Notes: generated by a model not told the origin, from the letters alone. Counted from the stretch's first letter, positions 16,118-25,273 are shown. The stretch is DNA of 54,181 bases from Neglectibacter sp. X58 (GCF_009936035.1 NZ_QWEO01000017.1:1-54181); one strand, 5' to 3'. Program-made: numbers and translations.

Positions 16118-17821
16118 TTATTTCTTGCTGAAAACAATCATATTGGTAAGCTTGCGGCCCGGGCTTGCAAGCCAGGATCCGTTTACATACAGGGTGGAGG
16201 AACCGCCGCCGTCCAGGTTCATGGCAGTCTCGCAGCCAAGGGCTGCCATCACCTTGGAAAGGGCGCCCAGGGTGCAGGTGCAGCTGACAATCACCACAGT
16301 GCCGTCGGTTTTTACGCCAAGAGCCATCCGGGCCCGGGAGCCGCCTGTGAAGCTGGTGTCCAAAAAGCCTTCGTTTTTGTAGGTGGTGGCGTTGCCGTAT
16401 GCCTTGCCGTTTTTCACAACCGTAGGCCCGGCGCTGAGGGAGGTCTGGATGTCCTGGACGGCAGAGCCTTCATAGGCCACATCCACCCGCAGGGTGTCGC
16501 CGGGCTTGGCATCGGTGAAAAGCTTTTCCTCCACCTGGCGTTCGGCCCTCTCTATCAGCAGGAAGCCGCTGCTGGGGATGGGCACATTGCTGGCGTTGCT
16601 GTAAACATTGGTAACCTTTCCGTTCCCGTCTACAGCCAGGCCGCGGAAAATCTTGCCGTCCAGGACGCTTTTGCCAAAGGCCCGGGTATAGATCATTCGG
16701 GTGGCGTCCGGGGCACGCACAGGCCGGTTCGTGCTCACCCTATCAAAGGAAGCGTATTTTTTTCCGTTTTTTTCCAGGGTGACAGTCTGGTTGATCGTCA
16801 TAAACTGGATGGATGCCTTGCCGTTTTTGTCCACCACAAAGGCGGGCTTGGGATCCACTGGATTATTGTACACCCGCACTACCTTGCCGCCGCTGACAAT
16901 GCCGCTGGAGGTACTGAGGTCACTTCCGGAATTGAAGTCGGCGCCGTTTACAGCTACATAGCCGTTGTTGTTCTTGATGATATTGGAAGCAGTGTCATTT
17001 TTATAGAACTGGTTCCCCGCCAGCACAGCCTTGGCGGCATATCCCTTAGAGGGGTCAAGCTCCACGCCCCGCACAGACACGCCTGCCACCGTTTTCCTGA
17101 AGGTGACGGGGGCCTTAAACACCGGCTCCGGAGGCTTGGGAGGCTCGGGAGGCTCGGGAATCTGATCGCCCTCAAAGGGAGCAATATCTGCCAGGCGGCA
17201 CAGCATGGCGGCGGCCTGGTGCCGGGACGCCTTGCTGCCGGGGGCGAAGGTGCCGTCCGTATTGCCGTTTATAATACCGGCCTTCTGGCAGGCGGCTACG
17301 TCCTCTCTGGCCCAACTGGCGATTTTATCCTGATCCTTAAAAGTTATAAGGGGTTTTTTCTCGGTCAAATCTATCTTGTCAGGATAGGCCTTGGCAGCCC
17401 GCACCATAAAAGCGGCGGCTTCCTGGCGGGTTACAGGCCCGTTGGGGTCAAACCTCCCGTCGCTGCCGTTGGCAATGCCATGCTGGGCGGCCCAGTTTAC
17501 ATAAGGGTCATACCACTGGCTGGAAGGCACGTCGGTAAACAGGTTCATGCCCTTATACTGGTCAATTTCGCTTTGGGGCACAAGGGAGGCTGCCAGCATT
17601 TTGACAAACTCCGCCCGGCTTACAGAAATATTAGGCGCAAAGGTGGTGTCGCTGGTGCCTTTGATAATGCCCTTGTCTGCCATGGCATACACATAGCCGG
17701 CATACCACTCTTTCTTGGGAATATCATGGAACACGCGGCCCGCAGCGGAAGCCGTAGCGACGGGCAGGGCGCTGGCCATAAGGATACAGGCCAGCAGGAA
17801 GGAACAAACTCTCTTTTTCAA
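16118..17821 (-). CDS. SLH-anchored phosphodiester glycosidase family protein (NAGPA domain)
   Basis: 567 residues, secreted: signal peptide MKKRVCSFLLACILMASALP with cleavage near ASA. Three S-layer-homology repeats follow (about 28-215; each has the FxDxPxxxWY...GI/GxxDGxFxPxxxxxR pattern), then a Pro-rich linker (PEPPEPPKPPEP) and a NAGPA domain (about 235-567) ending with the characteristic AMNLDGGGSSTLY. SLH repeats bind pyruvylated wall polymer. The NAGPA domain cleaves N-acetylglucosamine phosphodiesters in the animal enzyme; bacterial roles are mostly unproven. It lies 92 bp after glycerate kinase on the same strand. Confidence 0.88.
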   Translation of the reverse strand: MKKRVCSFLLACILMASALPVATASAAGRVFHDIPKKEWYAGYVYAMADKGIIKGTSDTTFAPNISVSRAEFVKMLAASLVPQSEIDQYKGMNLFTDVPSSQWYDPYVNWAAQHGIANGSDGRFDPNGPVTRQEAAAFMVRAAKAYPDKIDLTEKKPLITFKDQDKIASWAREDVAACQKAGIINGNTDGTFAPGSKASRHQAAAMLCRLADIAPFEGDQIPEPPEPPKPPEPVFKAPVTFRKTVAGVSVRGVELDPSKGYAAKAVLAGNQFYKNDTASNIIKNNNGYVAVNGADFNSGSDLSTSSGIVSGGKVVRVYNNPVDPKPAFVVDKNGKASIQFMTINQTVTLEKNGKKYASFDRVSTNRPVRAPDATRMIYTRAFGKSVLDGKIFRGLAVDGNGKVTNVYSNASNVPIPSSGFLLIERAERQVEEKLFTDAKPGDTLRVDVAYEGSAVQDIQTSLSAGPTVVKNGKAYGNATTYKNEGFLDTSFTGGSRARMALGVKTDGTVVIVSCTCTLGALSKVMAALGCETAMNLDGGGSSTLYVNGSWLASPGRKLTNMIVFSKK

Positions 17822-17913
17822 AAATCTTCATCCTTTCTTCCGCCCCGGTGTAAAAAGGGGCAGTCTCTTTATGTAATAAGGCTTTGGGGCAGGGATATGC
17901 CCCGGGGCCTGAT

Positions 17914-19146
17914 TTATTGCACCAGCCCCACTGCCACATCGTTGACATTGGTGCCGGTAGGCCCGGTCATCAGCAGGCCCCCGCATTTTTGCAGGGCGTG
18001 ATAGGCATCGTTGTCCCGCAGCACAGAGGGGATATCCACTCCGGCTTTTTCCAGTGCCGCCGCAGTGCCGCCGTCTGCATAGCCTCCGGCAGCGTCTGTA
18101 GGCCCGTCGGTGCCGTCGCTGCCTAGGGAGAACACCGCCGCGTGAGGCAGTCCCGCGATAAGGGGAGCCGCCGCCAGGGCCAGCTCCTGGTTGCGCCCTC
18201 CCAGGCCCTTTCCGGTGAGATGCACCACTGTTTCGCCTCCGGCGATAAAGGCCGTTGGCCTGCCCTGCCCGGCATGGGTTTTCAAAATGCTGCCCAGGAA
18301 ACTGCCTGCCTCCCGGGCCTCGCAGCACAGCCGGTCTGTGAGGATAACCGGGGCATACCCCAGCTTTTCGCATTCCGCCGCGGCATGGGCGCACAGCTCC
18401 CGCACGCTGCCGGTAATCCGGGTTTCCACATTTTCCAGGAACTTGGGGGTTTCCTCCTCCAACAGGGCCAAAGCCTTGGGAGAAAGGCGCAGGCCATACC
18501 TTTTTACAATCTCCAAAGCCTCCTCCCGGGTGCTGGAATCCGGGTAGGCAGGGCCGCTGGCAATCATGTCCAGGGGATCCCCGATAATGTCGCTGAGCAC
18601 AATGCTGAACACCCGGGCCGGGGCGCAGTGCAGGGCAAACCGCCCGCCCTTTACCCCGGACAGCCGCTTGCGCAGGGTGTTCATCTCCACAATGCCCGCG
18701 CCGCTTGCCAGAAGCTGGTTTGTGATATCCTGCAGCTCCCCGCCGGGGATGAGGGGCTTTTCAAACAGGGCGCTGCCCCCGCCGGAAAGCAGGAACAGCA
18801 CCGTATCCTGCTCTGAAAGCCCGGCTGTCAGCTCCAGCGCCCGCCGTGTGGCGGCAAAGCTGTTTTCATCCGGCACCGGGTGCCCGCCTTCCAGGCATTC
18901 CACCCCAGGAATATCTCCCAGCACGTGCCCGTATTTTGTGACCACCACGCCGCCGTCCACCCGGCCCAAAGCGTCCGCAGCGGCTTTGGCCATCTGCCAG
19001 GCCGCCTTGCCTGCGGCCACCAGCAGGGTTTTGCCACCCCTGGGCCTGAAATCCCCCAAAGCCCGCCTTACAGCCTCGTCCGGCAGCACTGCCCGCAGGC
19101 TTCCTTGGATAATCTGCTGCGCGTTTTGAAACAGGGAACTGTCCAT
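17914..19146 (-). CDS. Glycerate 2-kinase (MOFRL/GckA family)
   Basis: 410 residues with the type-2 glycerate kinase layout: N-terminal DUF4147 domain (LLVAAGKAAWQMAKAA, LFLLSGGGSALFEKP, NTLRKRLSGVKGGRFA) and C-terminal MOFRL domain (FIAGGETVVHLTGKGLGGRNQ cut to key residues GGET and GGRNQE, then SLGSDGTDGPTDAAGG). It phosphorylates D-glycerate to 2-phosphoglycerate, feeding serine, glyoxylate or tartrate breakdown into glycolysis. Start ATG 19146, divergent from the amidohydrolase operon. A palindromic operator candidate overlaps its start site. Confidence 0.92.
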   Translation of the reverse strand: MDSSLFQNAQQIIQGSLRAVLPDEAVRRALGDFRPRGGKTLLVAAGKAAWQMAKAAADALGRVDGGVVVTKYGHVLGDIPGVECLEGGHPVPDENSFAATRRALELTAGLSEQDTVLFLLSGGGSALFEKPLIPGGELQDITNQLLASGAGIVEMNTLRKRLSGVKGGRFALHCAPARVFSIVLSDIIGDPLDMIASGPAYPDSSTREEALEIVKRYGLRLSPKALALLEEETPKFLENVETRITGSVRELCAHAAAECEKLGYAPVILTDRLCCEAREAGSFLGSILKTHAGQGRPTAFIAGGETVVHLTGKGLGGRNQELALAAAPLIAGLPHAAVFSLGSDGTDGPTDAAGGYADGGTAAALEKAGVDIPSVLRDNDAYHALQKCGGLLMTGPTGTNVNDVAVGLVQ

Positions 19147-19183
19147 TTGCCTCCCGTCCTTTCCCGGGCGTATACCCCGCCCA

Positions 19184-19231
19184 TCCTAAATGATTTAGGA
19201 CAATTATACCACAACCATTGCCCTATGGCAA
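19184..19231 (-). promoter_or_regulatory. Promoter plus operator-like palindrome for glycerate kinase
   Basis: Minus strand: TTGCCA (19231-19226), 17-nt spacer, TATAAT (19208-19203), then the perfect palindrome TCCTAAATGATTTAGGA (17 nt, one central base; 19184-19200) across the expected start site. The position suits a repressor operator; the regulator is not encoded next to it. Confidence 0.65.
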
Positions 19232-19249
19232 GATTTCACAAAAACCCTC

Positions 19250-19278
19250 TTGCAATGGGCCGGGGAAATTGGTATTAT
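19250..19278 (+). promoter_or_regulatory. Predicted promoter of the amidohydrolase operon
   Basis: TTGCAA (19250-19255), 17-nt spacer, TATTAT (19273-19278). It is divergent from the glycerate kinase promoter, about 20 bp apart at the -35 boxes. Confidence 0.6.
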
Positions 19279-19371
19279 TAAGAAAAGTCTTAGGGCAGCG
19301 CCGCTGGCGCCTTATACTGCTTAGCATGATGCGGTATCGCCTTAACTATTTTCTTTTGTGGAGGTTTTACC

Positions 19372-20541
19372 ATGCTTTTAATTAAGAACGGGCTTATCAG
19401 GCCCATTGATGGGGAAGACATCCCCGGCGGACAGGTTTTAATTGACAACGGCAAAATCCTGGCAGTGGGCAAGACAGTGGAAGCACCTGCCGGCGCGGAA
19501 ATCCTTGACGCTTCCGGGTGCCTAGTGGCCCCGGGCTTTGTGGAGGGCCACTGCCACATCGGCTTGGACGAAGAAGCCATCGGCTTTGAAGGGGCGGACT
19601 ACAACGAAAGCACCGACCCGGTCACCCCCCACATGCGGGGTATCGACGGCCTGAATCCCATGGACGAGGCTCTTTTCGATGCCTACAGCCACGGGGTGAC
19701 CACCGCCGTCACCGGCCCCGGCAGCGCTAACGTGGTGGGGGGCACTTTCCTGGCTGTGAAGCTTTGCGGCAGGCGGGTGGACGACATGGTGGTGAAGAAC
19801 CCTGTAGCCATGAAAATAGCCTTTGGGGAAAACCCCAAGCGCTGCTATGGCGGAAACAACAAAAAAGCCCCCATCACCCGTATGGGCACTGCCGCCTTGC
19901 TGCGGGAAACCCTGCAAAAGGCGCAGAACTATAAGGAAGCCTTGGATGCCTGGGAGAAGGATCCCAAAGAAAACAAGAAGCCGGACTTTGATATGAAGCT
20001 CCATGCCATGCTGCCGGTAATGCGGGGGGAGATTCCCCTGAAAAGCCACGCCCACCGGGCAGACGATATCTTCACCTCCCTGCGCATAGCAAAGGAATTC
20101 GGGGTGGGTATCACTCTGGATCACTGCACCGAGGGCCATCTCATTGCCGAAGAGCTGGCGGCAGAGCAGCGCCCCTGCCTGGTGGGGCCAACTTTTGGCA
20201 GCAAGAGCAAGTTCGAGCTGAAAAACAAGTGCTGGGACACCCCCAGGGCCTTGGTGGAGAAGGGATTGAAGGTTGCCATCATCACCGACGCCCCGGTTAT
20301 CCCCCTGAAATACCTGCCCCTGTGCGCGGGCCTTGCCATGGAAGCCGGGCTGGAGGAAAAGGAAGCCTGGAAGGCTGTCACCCTGAACCCGGCGGAAATT
20401 ACAGGTATCGCCCACCGGGTAGGGAGCCTGACCCCCGGCAAGGACGCGGACGTGGTCATTTACAAAGGGGATCCCTTAAAGGACATGCAGTGCAAAACCC
20501 TTGTCACCATTATCGACGGAAAAATCGTGTACAAGGCCTGA
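19372..20541 (+). CDS. Metal-dependent amidohydrolase (imidazolonepropionase-like)
   Basis: 389 residues. Amidohydrolase-superfamily features: the composite beta-sandwich at both ends (GKILAVGKTVEAPAGAEILD and GKDADVVIYKGDPL), the HxH pair in VEGHCHIGLDE, a metal His in KSHAHRADD, a second in TLDHCTEGH and the catalytic Asp in IITDAPVIP. It probably hydrolyses a cyclic amide or imide; substrate unknown. The ATG follows GTGGAGGTTTT. The NusG-II and Gx genes follow within 15 bp. Confidence 0.87.
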   Translation: MLLIKNGLIRPIDGEDIPGGQVLIDNGKILAVGKTVEAPAGAEILDASGCLVAPGFVEGHCHIGLDEEAIGFEGADYNESTDPVTPHMRGIDGLNPMDEALFDAYSHGVTTAVTGPGSANVVGGTFLAVKLCGRRVDDMVVKNPVAMKIAFGENPKRCYGGNNKKAPITRMGTAALLRETLQKAQNYKEALDAWEKDPKENKKPDFDMKLHAMLPVMRGEIPLKSHAHRADDIFTSLRIAKEFGVGITLDHCTEGHLIAEELAAEQRPCLVGPTFGSKSKFELKNKCWDTPRALVEKGLKVAIITDAPVIPLKYLPLCAGLAMEAGLEEKEAWKAVTLNPAEITGIAHRVGSLTPGKDADVVIYKGDPLKDMQCKTLVTIIDGKIVYKA

Positions 20542-20550
20542 CGTTCTTTT

Positions 20551-20937
20551 ATGGAAACAAAAAAGCTTATAGCGCCCCGGGACGGGCTGCTTCTGCTGGG
20601 ACTGCTTCTCCTTGCCAGCATCCTTTTCCTGGTGCTGGGAAACCGGCCCCAGGGGGCTGCCGCCATAGTAGAACGGGACGGAGAAATCCTCTGCCGGCAG
20701 GAATTGTCTGCCCTTGCAGCCCCTATGGAGCTGGAGTTTGAGGGGGAGGGGGGGCACCGGGCCACCCTGCGGATTTCGCCGGAGGGCGGGTGTTTTCTTG
20801 CGTCCACCTGCCCTGATCAAACCTGCGTGCGCACCGGGGTTATCTCCCGTGCCGGAGAAACAGCCCTTTGCCTGCCTGCCCGGCTGGTGCTCCGGCTGGA
20901 AGGGGCAGCGGGAGAGGCAGACGCGGAAACCTATTAA
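20551..20937 (+). CDS. NusG domain II-containing membrane-anchored protein
   Basis: 128 residues: a short cytoplasmic N-terminus, one membrane helix (about 12-30, LLLLGLLLLASILFLVLG) and an extracytoplasmic NusG-II-like beta domain containing CPDQTCVRTG. The family is regularly found just before Gx-transporter genes, as here (13-bp gap), and near FMN-binding or Rnf-type proteins. Its role is not established. Confidence 0.8.
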   Translation: METKKLIAPRDGLLLLGLLLLASILFLVLGNRPQGAAAIVERDGEILCRQELSALAAPMELEFEGEGGHRATLRISPEGGCFLASTCPDQTCVRTGVISRAGETALCLPARLVLRLEGAAGEADAETY

Positions 20938-20950
20938 AGGAGACGGTGGT

Positions 20951-21505
20951 GTGAAAAACAGTCGAGACAGGGGGGGCGCAGCGGTTTTTACGAAGCAGAA
21001 AGTTGCCCGGGTGGCCTTTACGGGCATATTGGGGGCCTTGGCCCTGTCCCTTTCCTTTCTGGAAAGTCTGCTGCCCCCTTTGCCTATGCTGCCTCCGGGC
21101 GCAAAGCTGGGGCTGTCCAATATTGCCGCCATGTACGCTGCTGGCAGCATGGGCCTGCCCTGCGCCCTGTTCCTGGCTGTGCTCAAAGGCGGGTTTGCCT
21201 TTTTGGGCAGGGGGCTTGCCGCCGGGGCCATGAGCCTGTCCGGCGGCCTGCTTAGCACCCTGGCGGCCTGCTTCCTTTTGCGCCGCACCAGGTGCTCCCT
21301 GATGGGGGTGGGGGTTTCAGGGGCGCTTACCCATAATGCCGCCCAGTTGGGAACAGCATGGCTGCTCACCTCCCAGGCAGTCCTGTCCTATGTGCCCGGC
21401 CTGATTCTCTTTGGAACCCTTACCGGGCTTTTAACGGGCCTGGCCTTAAAGCTTGTCCTGCCGCCCCTGAAAAAGCTGGGAACAGGGCTGGGGGTCTGGC
21501 TGTAA
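20951..21505 (+). CDS. Gx transporter family protein (heptaprenyl diphosphate synthase component I-like)
   Basis: 184 residues, about five membrane helices, with the family motif GAKLGLSNIAAMYAAG and GLAAGAMSLSGGLLST. The Pfam name (Hpre_diP_synt_I) is historical; the fold resembles small-molecule S-component transporters. GTG 20951 follows AAAGGAGACGGTGGT. It ends about 30 bp before the Trp T-box promoter. Confidence 0.82.
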   Translation: MKNSRDRGGAAVFTKQKVARVAFTGILGALALSLSFLESLLPPLPMLPPGAKLGLSNIAAMYAAGSMGLPCALFLAVLKGGFAFLGRGLAAGAMSLSGGLLSTLAACFLLRRTRCSLMGVGVSGALTHNAAQLGTAWLLTSQAVLSYVPGLILFGTLTGLLTGLALKLVLPPLKKLGTGLGVWL

Positions 21506-21533
21506 GAAGCTGGAAAAAGTTTGGCCCAGACAC

Positions 21534-21562
21534 TTGACAACCTGGACGCTTTGTGCTATACT
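21534..21562 (+). promoter_or_regulatory. Sigma-A promoter of the trpB2 T-box transcript
   Basis: Perfect TTGACA (21534-21539), 17-nt spacer, TATACT (21557-21562). Confidence 0.85.
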
Positions 21563-21568
21563 GCAAGA

Positions 21569-21860
21569 CAAGAAATAAATACTTGCAAAACCGATGAGCA
21601 GGAGTAGTACCGTTTAGCAGAATGCGTTTCAAGAGAGTCCCGGCAGGTGGAAGCGGGGCAGCGCAGGCAGGCGGGAATGGACCTGTGAGGGCCTGCCCGA
21701 AGAAAGTTTTCTTTCCTTAGGGGGGACGGAAGTCTGCCGTTATAAAGGATAGCGTATGGAAGTACGCGAAAGAGGTGCGTCCCCCAAAGGGATGAATTTA
21801 GGTGGTACCGCAGATGCAAGCGCATTTGTCCTAAGAGATTTAGGATGAATGCGCTTTTTG
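21569..21860 (+). promoter_or_regulatory. T-box leader, tryptophan specifier
   Basis: Stem I carries AGAGAG and the specifier segment GAATGGACCTGTGAG, reading TGG (Trp). The T-box core GGTGGTACCGCAG is at 21801-21813. The terminator is the hairpin at 21820-21854 (GCGCATTTGTCCTA / TAGGATGAATGCGC) followed by TTTTT. Uncharged tRNA-Trp would pair with TGG and with the core UGGU, favouring the antiterminator and expression of the gene at 21970. Confidence 0.93.
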
Positions 21861-21969
21861 GTTTTACGGAAAACCCTGCCTTTTGCAGGATTTCCTATGC
21901 GGTTATGCAAAATCTTGCGGAATTCCCGCAGGTTTTTATATAGATAAATTCAGGAAAGGAAGAGAGACA

Positions 21970-23340
21970 ATGGAACAGAAAATCCCTTACAAGATCTTTT
22001 TAGACGAAAGCGAGATGCCCAAGGCCTGGTACAACCTGCGGGCAGACATGAAGAATAAGCCTGCCCCCCTGCTGAATCCCGGTACCTTGCAGCCCGTCAC
22101 ATTTGAGGAGCTTACTCCGGTTTTCTGTGACGATCTGGTGCGCCAGGAGCTGGACACAGACACCCGCTTCTTTGAAATCCCGGAGGAAATCCGGCAGTTT
22201 TACAAGATGTACCGGCCGTCCCCACTGGTGAGGGCCTATTTCCTGGAGAAGGCCCTAGATACCCCTGCCAAAATCTATTATAAATTCGAGGGGAACAACA
22301 CCTCCGGCTCCCATAAGCTGAACTCTGCCATTGCCCAGGCCTATTACGCCAAAAAGCAGGGCCTTAAGGGCGTTACCACAGAGACAGGGGCCGGGCAGTG
22401 GGGCACAGCCCTTTCCATGGCCTGCTCTTATTTTGATTTGGACTGCAAGGTGTACATGGTAAAAGTTTCCTACGAGCAGAAGCCCTTCCGCCGGGAAGTT
22501 ATGCGCACCTATGGCGCTTCTGTAACCCCTTCCCCTTCGGAAGAAACGGCAGTGGGCCGGCGGATCCTGGAAGAGCATCCCGGCACTTCCGGCAGCCTGG
22601 GCTGCGCCATTAGCGAGGCTGTAGAGGTGGCGACCTCCACGCCGGGTTACCGCTATGTGCTGGGCTCTGTGCTCAACCAGGTGCTCTTGCACCAGTCCAT
22701 TATTGGCCTGGAAGCAAAGGCGGCCCTGGAGAAGTACCATATCAAGCCCGATGTCATCATCGGCTGCGCCGGAGGCGGCTCCAACCTGGGCGGGCTTATC
22801 TCTCCCTTTATGGGCGAAAAAATCCAGGGCAAGGCCGATTACCGTTTTATCGCGGTGGAGCCTGCTTCCTGCCCCTCCCTCACCCGGGGCAGATACGCCT
22901 ATGATTTCTGCGACACAGGCATGATGTGCCCCCTCTCTAAGATGTATACCCTTGGTTCCGGCTTCATTCCTTCCGCCAACCACGCCGGGGGCCTGCGGTA
23001 TCATGGCATGAGTTCTGTGCTGTCCCAGCTCTATGATGACGGCCTGATGGAGGCTGTGTCTGTAGAGCAGACCGCCGTGTTTGAGGCCGCCAAGCTGTTC
23101 GCCAGGGTGGAGGGCACCCTGCCAGCGCCGGAGTCCAGCCATGCCATCCGGGCGGCTATAGACGAGGCTGTTAAATGCCGGGAAACCGGGGAGGAAAAGA
23201 CGATTCTCTTTGGCCTGACAGGCACTGGGTATTTTGATATGACCGCCTATCAGAAGTTTAATGACGGCGTTATGGGCGACTATATTCCCACAGATGAGGA
23301 AATTGCAGAAAGCCTTGCAAAGCTTCCCAAGGTTGACTGA
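21970..23340 (+). CDS. trpB: TrpB2-type tryptophan synthase beta-like PLP enzyme
   Basis: 456 residues, the length of the TrpB2 class (classical TrpB is about 400). The PLP lysine is in SGSHKLNSA; further motifs are ETGAGQWGTALS and the phosphate loop CAGGGSNLGG. It joins indole (or indole-derived precursor) and serine to give tryptophan. No trpA or other trp gene is adjacent, typical of TrpB2, which may salvage free indole. Control by a Trp-specific T-box supports a biosynthetic role. ATG 21970 follows GGAAAGGAAGAGAGACA; the ATG-like start at 21883 lies in the leader and is rejected. Confidence 0.92.
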   Translation: MEQKIPYKIFLDESEMPKAWYNLRADMKNKPAPLLNPGTLQPVTFEELTPVFCDDLVRQELDTDTRFFEIPEEIRQFYKMYRPSPLVRAYFLEKALDTPAKIYYKFEGNNTSGSHKLNSAIAQAYYAKKQGLKGVTTETGAGQWGTALSMACSYFDLDCKVYMVKVSYEQKPFRREVMRTYGASVTPSPSEETAVGRRILEEHPGTSGSLGCAISEAVEVATSTPGYRYVLGSVLNQVLLHQSIIGLEAKAALEKYHIKPDVIIGCAGGGSNLGGLISPFMGEKIQGKADYRFIAVEPASCPSLTRGRYAYDFCDTGMMCPLSKMYTLGSGFIPSANHAGGLRYHGMSSVLSQLYDDGLMEAVSVEQTAVFEAAKLFARVEGTLPAPESSHAIRAAIDEAVKCRETGEEKTILFGLTGTGYFDMTAYQKFNDGVMGDYIPTDEEIAESLAKLPKVD

Positions 23341-23360
23341 GGTGCATAAGCATAATAGTG

Positions 23361-23396
23361 AAAGGCCCTGTCTGCGTCCAGCAGGCAGGGCCTTTT
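23361..23396. terminator. Bidirectional terminator between trpB2 and the polyol dehydrogenase
   Basis: Hairpin AAAGGCCCTGTCTGC / GCAGGCAGGGCCTTT; the arms continue outward as TAATAGTG / CACTATTA. It sits between convergent stops at 23340 and 23413. Confidence 0.8.
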
Positions 23397-23412
23397 ACTA
23401 TCACTATTAAGA

Positions 23413-24996
23413 TTATTTCATGGTTACATATTTATGGAGCGTCTCCCGCACAGCGCCCGGGCCTGCGTACAGTTCCGCTGTCATGGATTCTATCCGCTCT
23501 CCCAGCCCCGCAGCGTAGAGATCCACTCCGAACACGTCCGCCCGGCTGAACAGCGCTTTCAGGCAGGACATGTCCTGCTGTCCCTTTTTCACTTCCAGCG
23601 GGGCAACAATGGCCTGCAGTTCCTCCAGCAGGGGATCCGGGGAGGGGGTAAAGGGCGCGCCCGTATCGTCCACGCCCTTGATGTACCGGGCATAGCCTGC
23701 CAGCACCAGGGGGATCAGCAGCAGGCTGTCCAGGGAAAGCCCTTGGGCCTGATAGGCCTTGATGGTTTCCCCAAAGCGGACAGGAAGCTTCTGGGAGGTG
23801 TCAGTAGCAATGCGCTGGGGCGCGTCGGGCATGAAGGGGTTGGGCAGGCGGCGGGTGAGCACTGCGTCTATAAAGTCTGCGGGCTTTAGCACCCCTGGAT
23901 CCACCACCACAGGCATGGCCTCCTGATAGCCCAGCTTGGTAACAAGGCCCCGGATGTCCTCATCCTGCATTTCAGCGGAGATCAGCTCGTATCCCAGCAT
24001 ACAGCCAAAAATGGACATGGCGGTGTGCAGAGGGTTCAGGCAGGTGCAAACCTTCATTTTTTCCACCTTATCCACAGTGCCCCTGTCTGTAAAGAGCACG
24101 CCTCCCAGTTCCAGCGGTGGGCGGCCGTTAAGGAAGCTGTCCTCTATCACCAGATACTCCGTCTCCTCCGCGTTGACAAAAGCGGCGGTATAGGTGTTCT
24201 TTTCCGTCAGGATTGTCCCGCTGTCTGCAAAGCCCTGGGCTTCCAGCATTTCACGCACTTTCCCGTCAGGCCGGGGAGTGATTTTATCAATCATGCTCCA
24301 GGGGCAGGAAACCTTGCTTTCATCCTGCAAGTAGGACAGGAAAGCCTCCGGCACCAGCCCTGCCTGCACCCAGGCTTTGCCATAGGCCAGCAGGGCCTCC
24401 CGCAGCTTGTCCCCGTTATGGGAGCAGTTGTCCATGCTTTGCAAGGTAATAGGGCAGGCCCCGGCGCGGTAGCGCTCTAAAAGAAGCAGAGCGGCCTTTC
24501 CCATCAGTGCTTCCGGGGCCAGACCCCGCTGCAGGTCGGCAGGGGAGAGGGCATAGCCCTTTTCCGTAATGGTAAAGCTTACCATCTGCAGGGAGGGGGC
24601 GCGGAAGATTTCTATAAGCCTCTCCCAGTCCTGGGGGAACTGAGGGGAGGCCTTCAGGCTCTCCGTAACGGAAGCCACCACCTGTTTTTCCATGGAACCG
24701 TCCGCCTTCAGCACCACCAGCAGGCTCAGATTGTCAAAAGGGCGGTAAGCCCGGTCGATAATTTCATAGTCAAAGCCCTCCGCCACAATCACGCCTTTGT
24801 CATACTGCCCAGCGTCCAGCAGCCGCTGCAGCACTGCGGCGGGAAAAGCCCGGAAAATATTGCCCGCCCCGAAGTGCAGCCAGGCAGGCTCTTTCCTGGT
24901 GTTCTCCCGAACCCTTTCCAGGTTAAACCTGGGCAGGGCAATGCCGGCCTGTTCCCAGGGGGCCTTGTCCCGTATGCCGTCAAAATGCAGTTTCAT
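23413..24996 (-). CDS. Mannitol dehydrogenase/fructuronate reductase family oxidoreductase
   Basis: 527 residues of the long-chain polyol dehydrogenase family: N-terminal NAD-binding domain (FGAGNIFRAFPAA), the conserved MDNCSHNGDKL motif near the middle, and the C-terminal domain with FPNP-like RLPNPFMPDAPQR. Family members interconvert mannitol/fructose, mannonate/fructuronate, tagaturonate/altronate. The low conservation of the start region points to the uronate branch, but this is not certain. Start ATG 24996 behind GGGAGGGAAAGCGC; own promoter. Confidence 0.87.
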   Translation of the reverse strand: MKLHFDGIRDKAPWEQAGIALPRFNLERVRENTRKEPAWLHFGAGNIFRAFPAAVLQRLLDAGQYDKGVIVAEGFDYEIIDRAYRPFDNLSLLVVLKADGSMEKQVVASVTESLKASPQFPQDWERLIEIFRAPSLQMVSFTITEKGYALSPADLQRGLAPEALMGKAALLLLERYRAGACPITLQSMDNCSHNGDKLREALLAYGKAWVQAGLVPEAFLSYLQDESKVSCPWSMIDKITPRPDGKVREMLEAQGFADSGTILTEKNTYTAAFVNAEETEYLVIEDSFLNGRPPLELGGVLFTDRGTVDKVEKMKVCTCLNPLHTAMSIFGCMLGYELISAEMQDEDIRGLVTKLGYQEAMPVVVDPGVLKPADFIDAVLTRRLPNPFMPDAPQRIATDTSQKLPVRFGETIKAYQAQGLSLDSLLLIPLVLAGYARYIKGVDDTGAPFTPSPDPLLEELQAIVAPLEVKKGQQDMSCLKALFSRADVFGVDLYAAGLGERIESMTAELYAGPGAVRETLHKYVTMK

Positions 24997-25039
24997 GCGC
25001 TTTCCCTCCCAAAATCAGCAGAAAATAATGTCTATCTGG

Positions 25040-25068
25040 ATTTTATCATGTTTTCACTGCCTTGTAAA
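25040..25068 (-). promoter_or_regulatory. Predicted promoter of the polyol dehydrogenase
   Basis: Minus strand: TTTACA (25068-25063), 17-nt spacer, TAAAAT (25045-25040). Confidence 0.6.
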
Positions 25069-25156
25069 GACGGCCTGCTGGTAATGGGTTTATCATTTCG
25101 CCTGTAAACAAACCCAACTGTGCATAAAACATGCCAGGAAAATCATAATTTTTATA

Positions 25157-25185
25157 TTGACAAATGCTTTTAAGTGGAGTATACT
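25157..25185 (+). promoter_or_regulatory. Sigma-A promoter of the BlaI/BlaR1-type operon
   Basis: Perfect TTGACA (25157-25162), 17-nt spacer, TATACT (25180-25185), followed by ACAAACAG. The region AGTATACTACA contains the ACTACA half-site typical of BlaI/MecI operators, but no complete dyad is evident. Confidence 0.8.
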
Positions 25186-25273
25186 ACAAACAGACAGATG
25201 CACAACTGTTTCATTTGGTGTGGACAGGTATTTGTGAAGTTCTGCTTAAAACAGGTTGAAAGGAGGTGGATGT

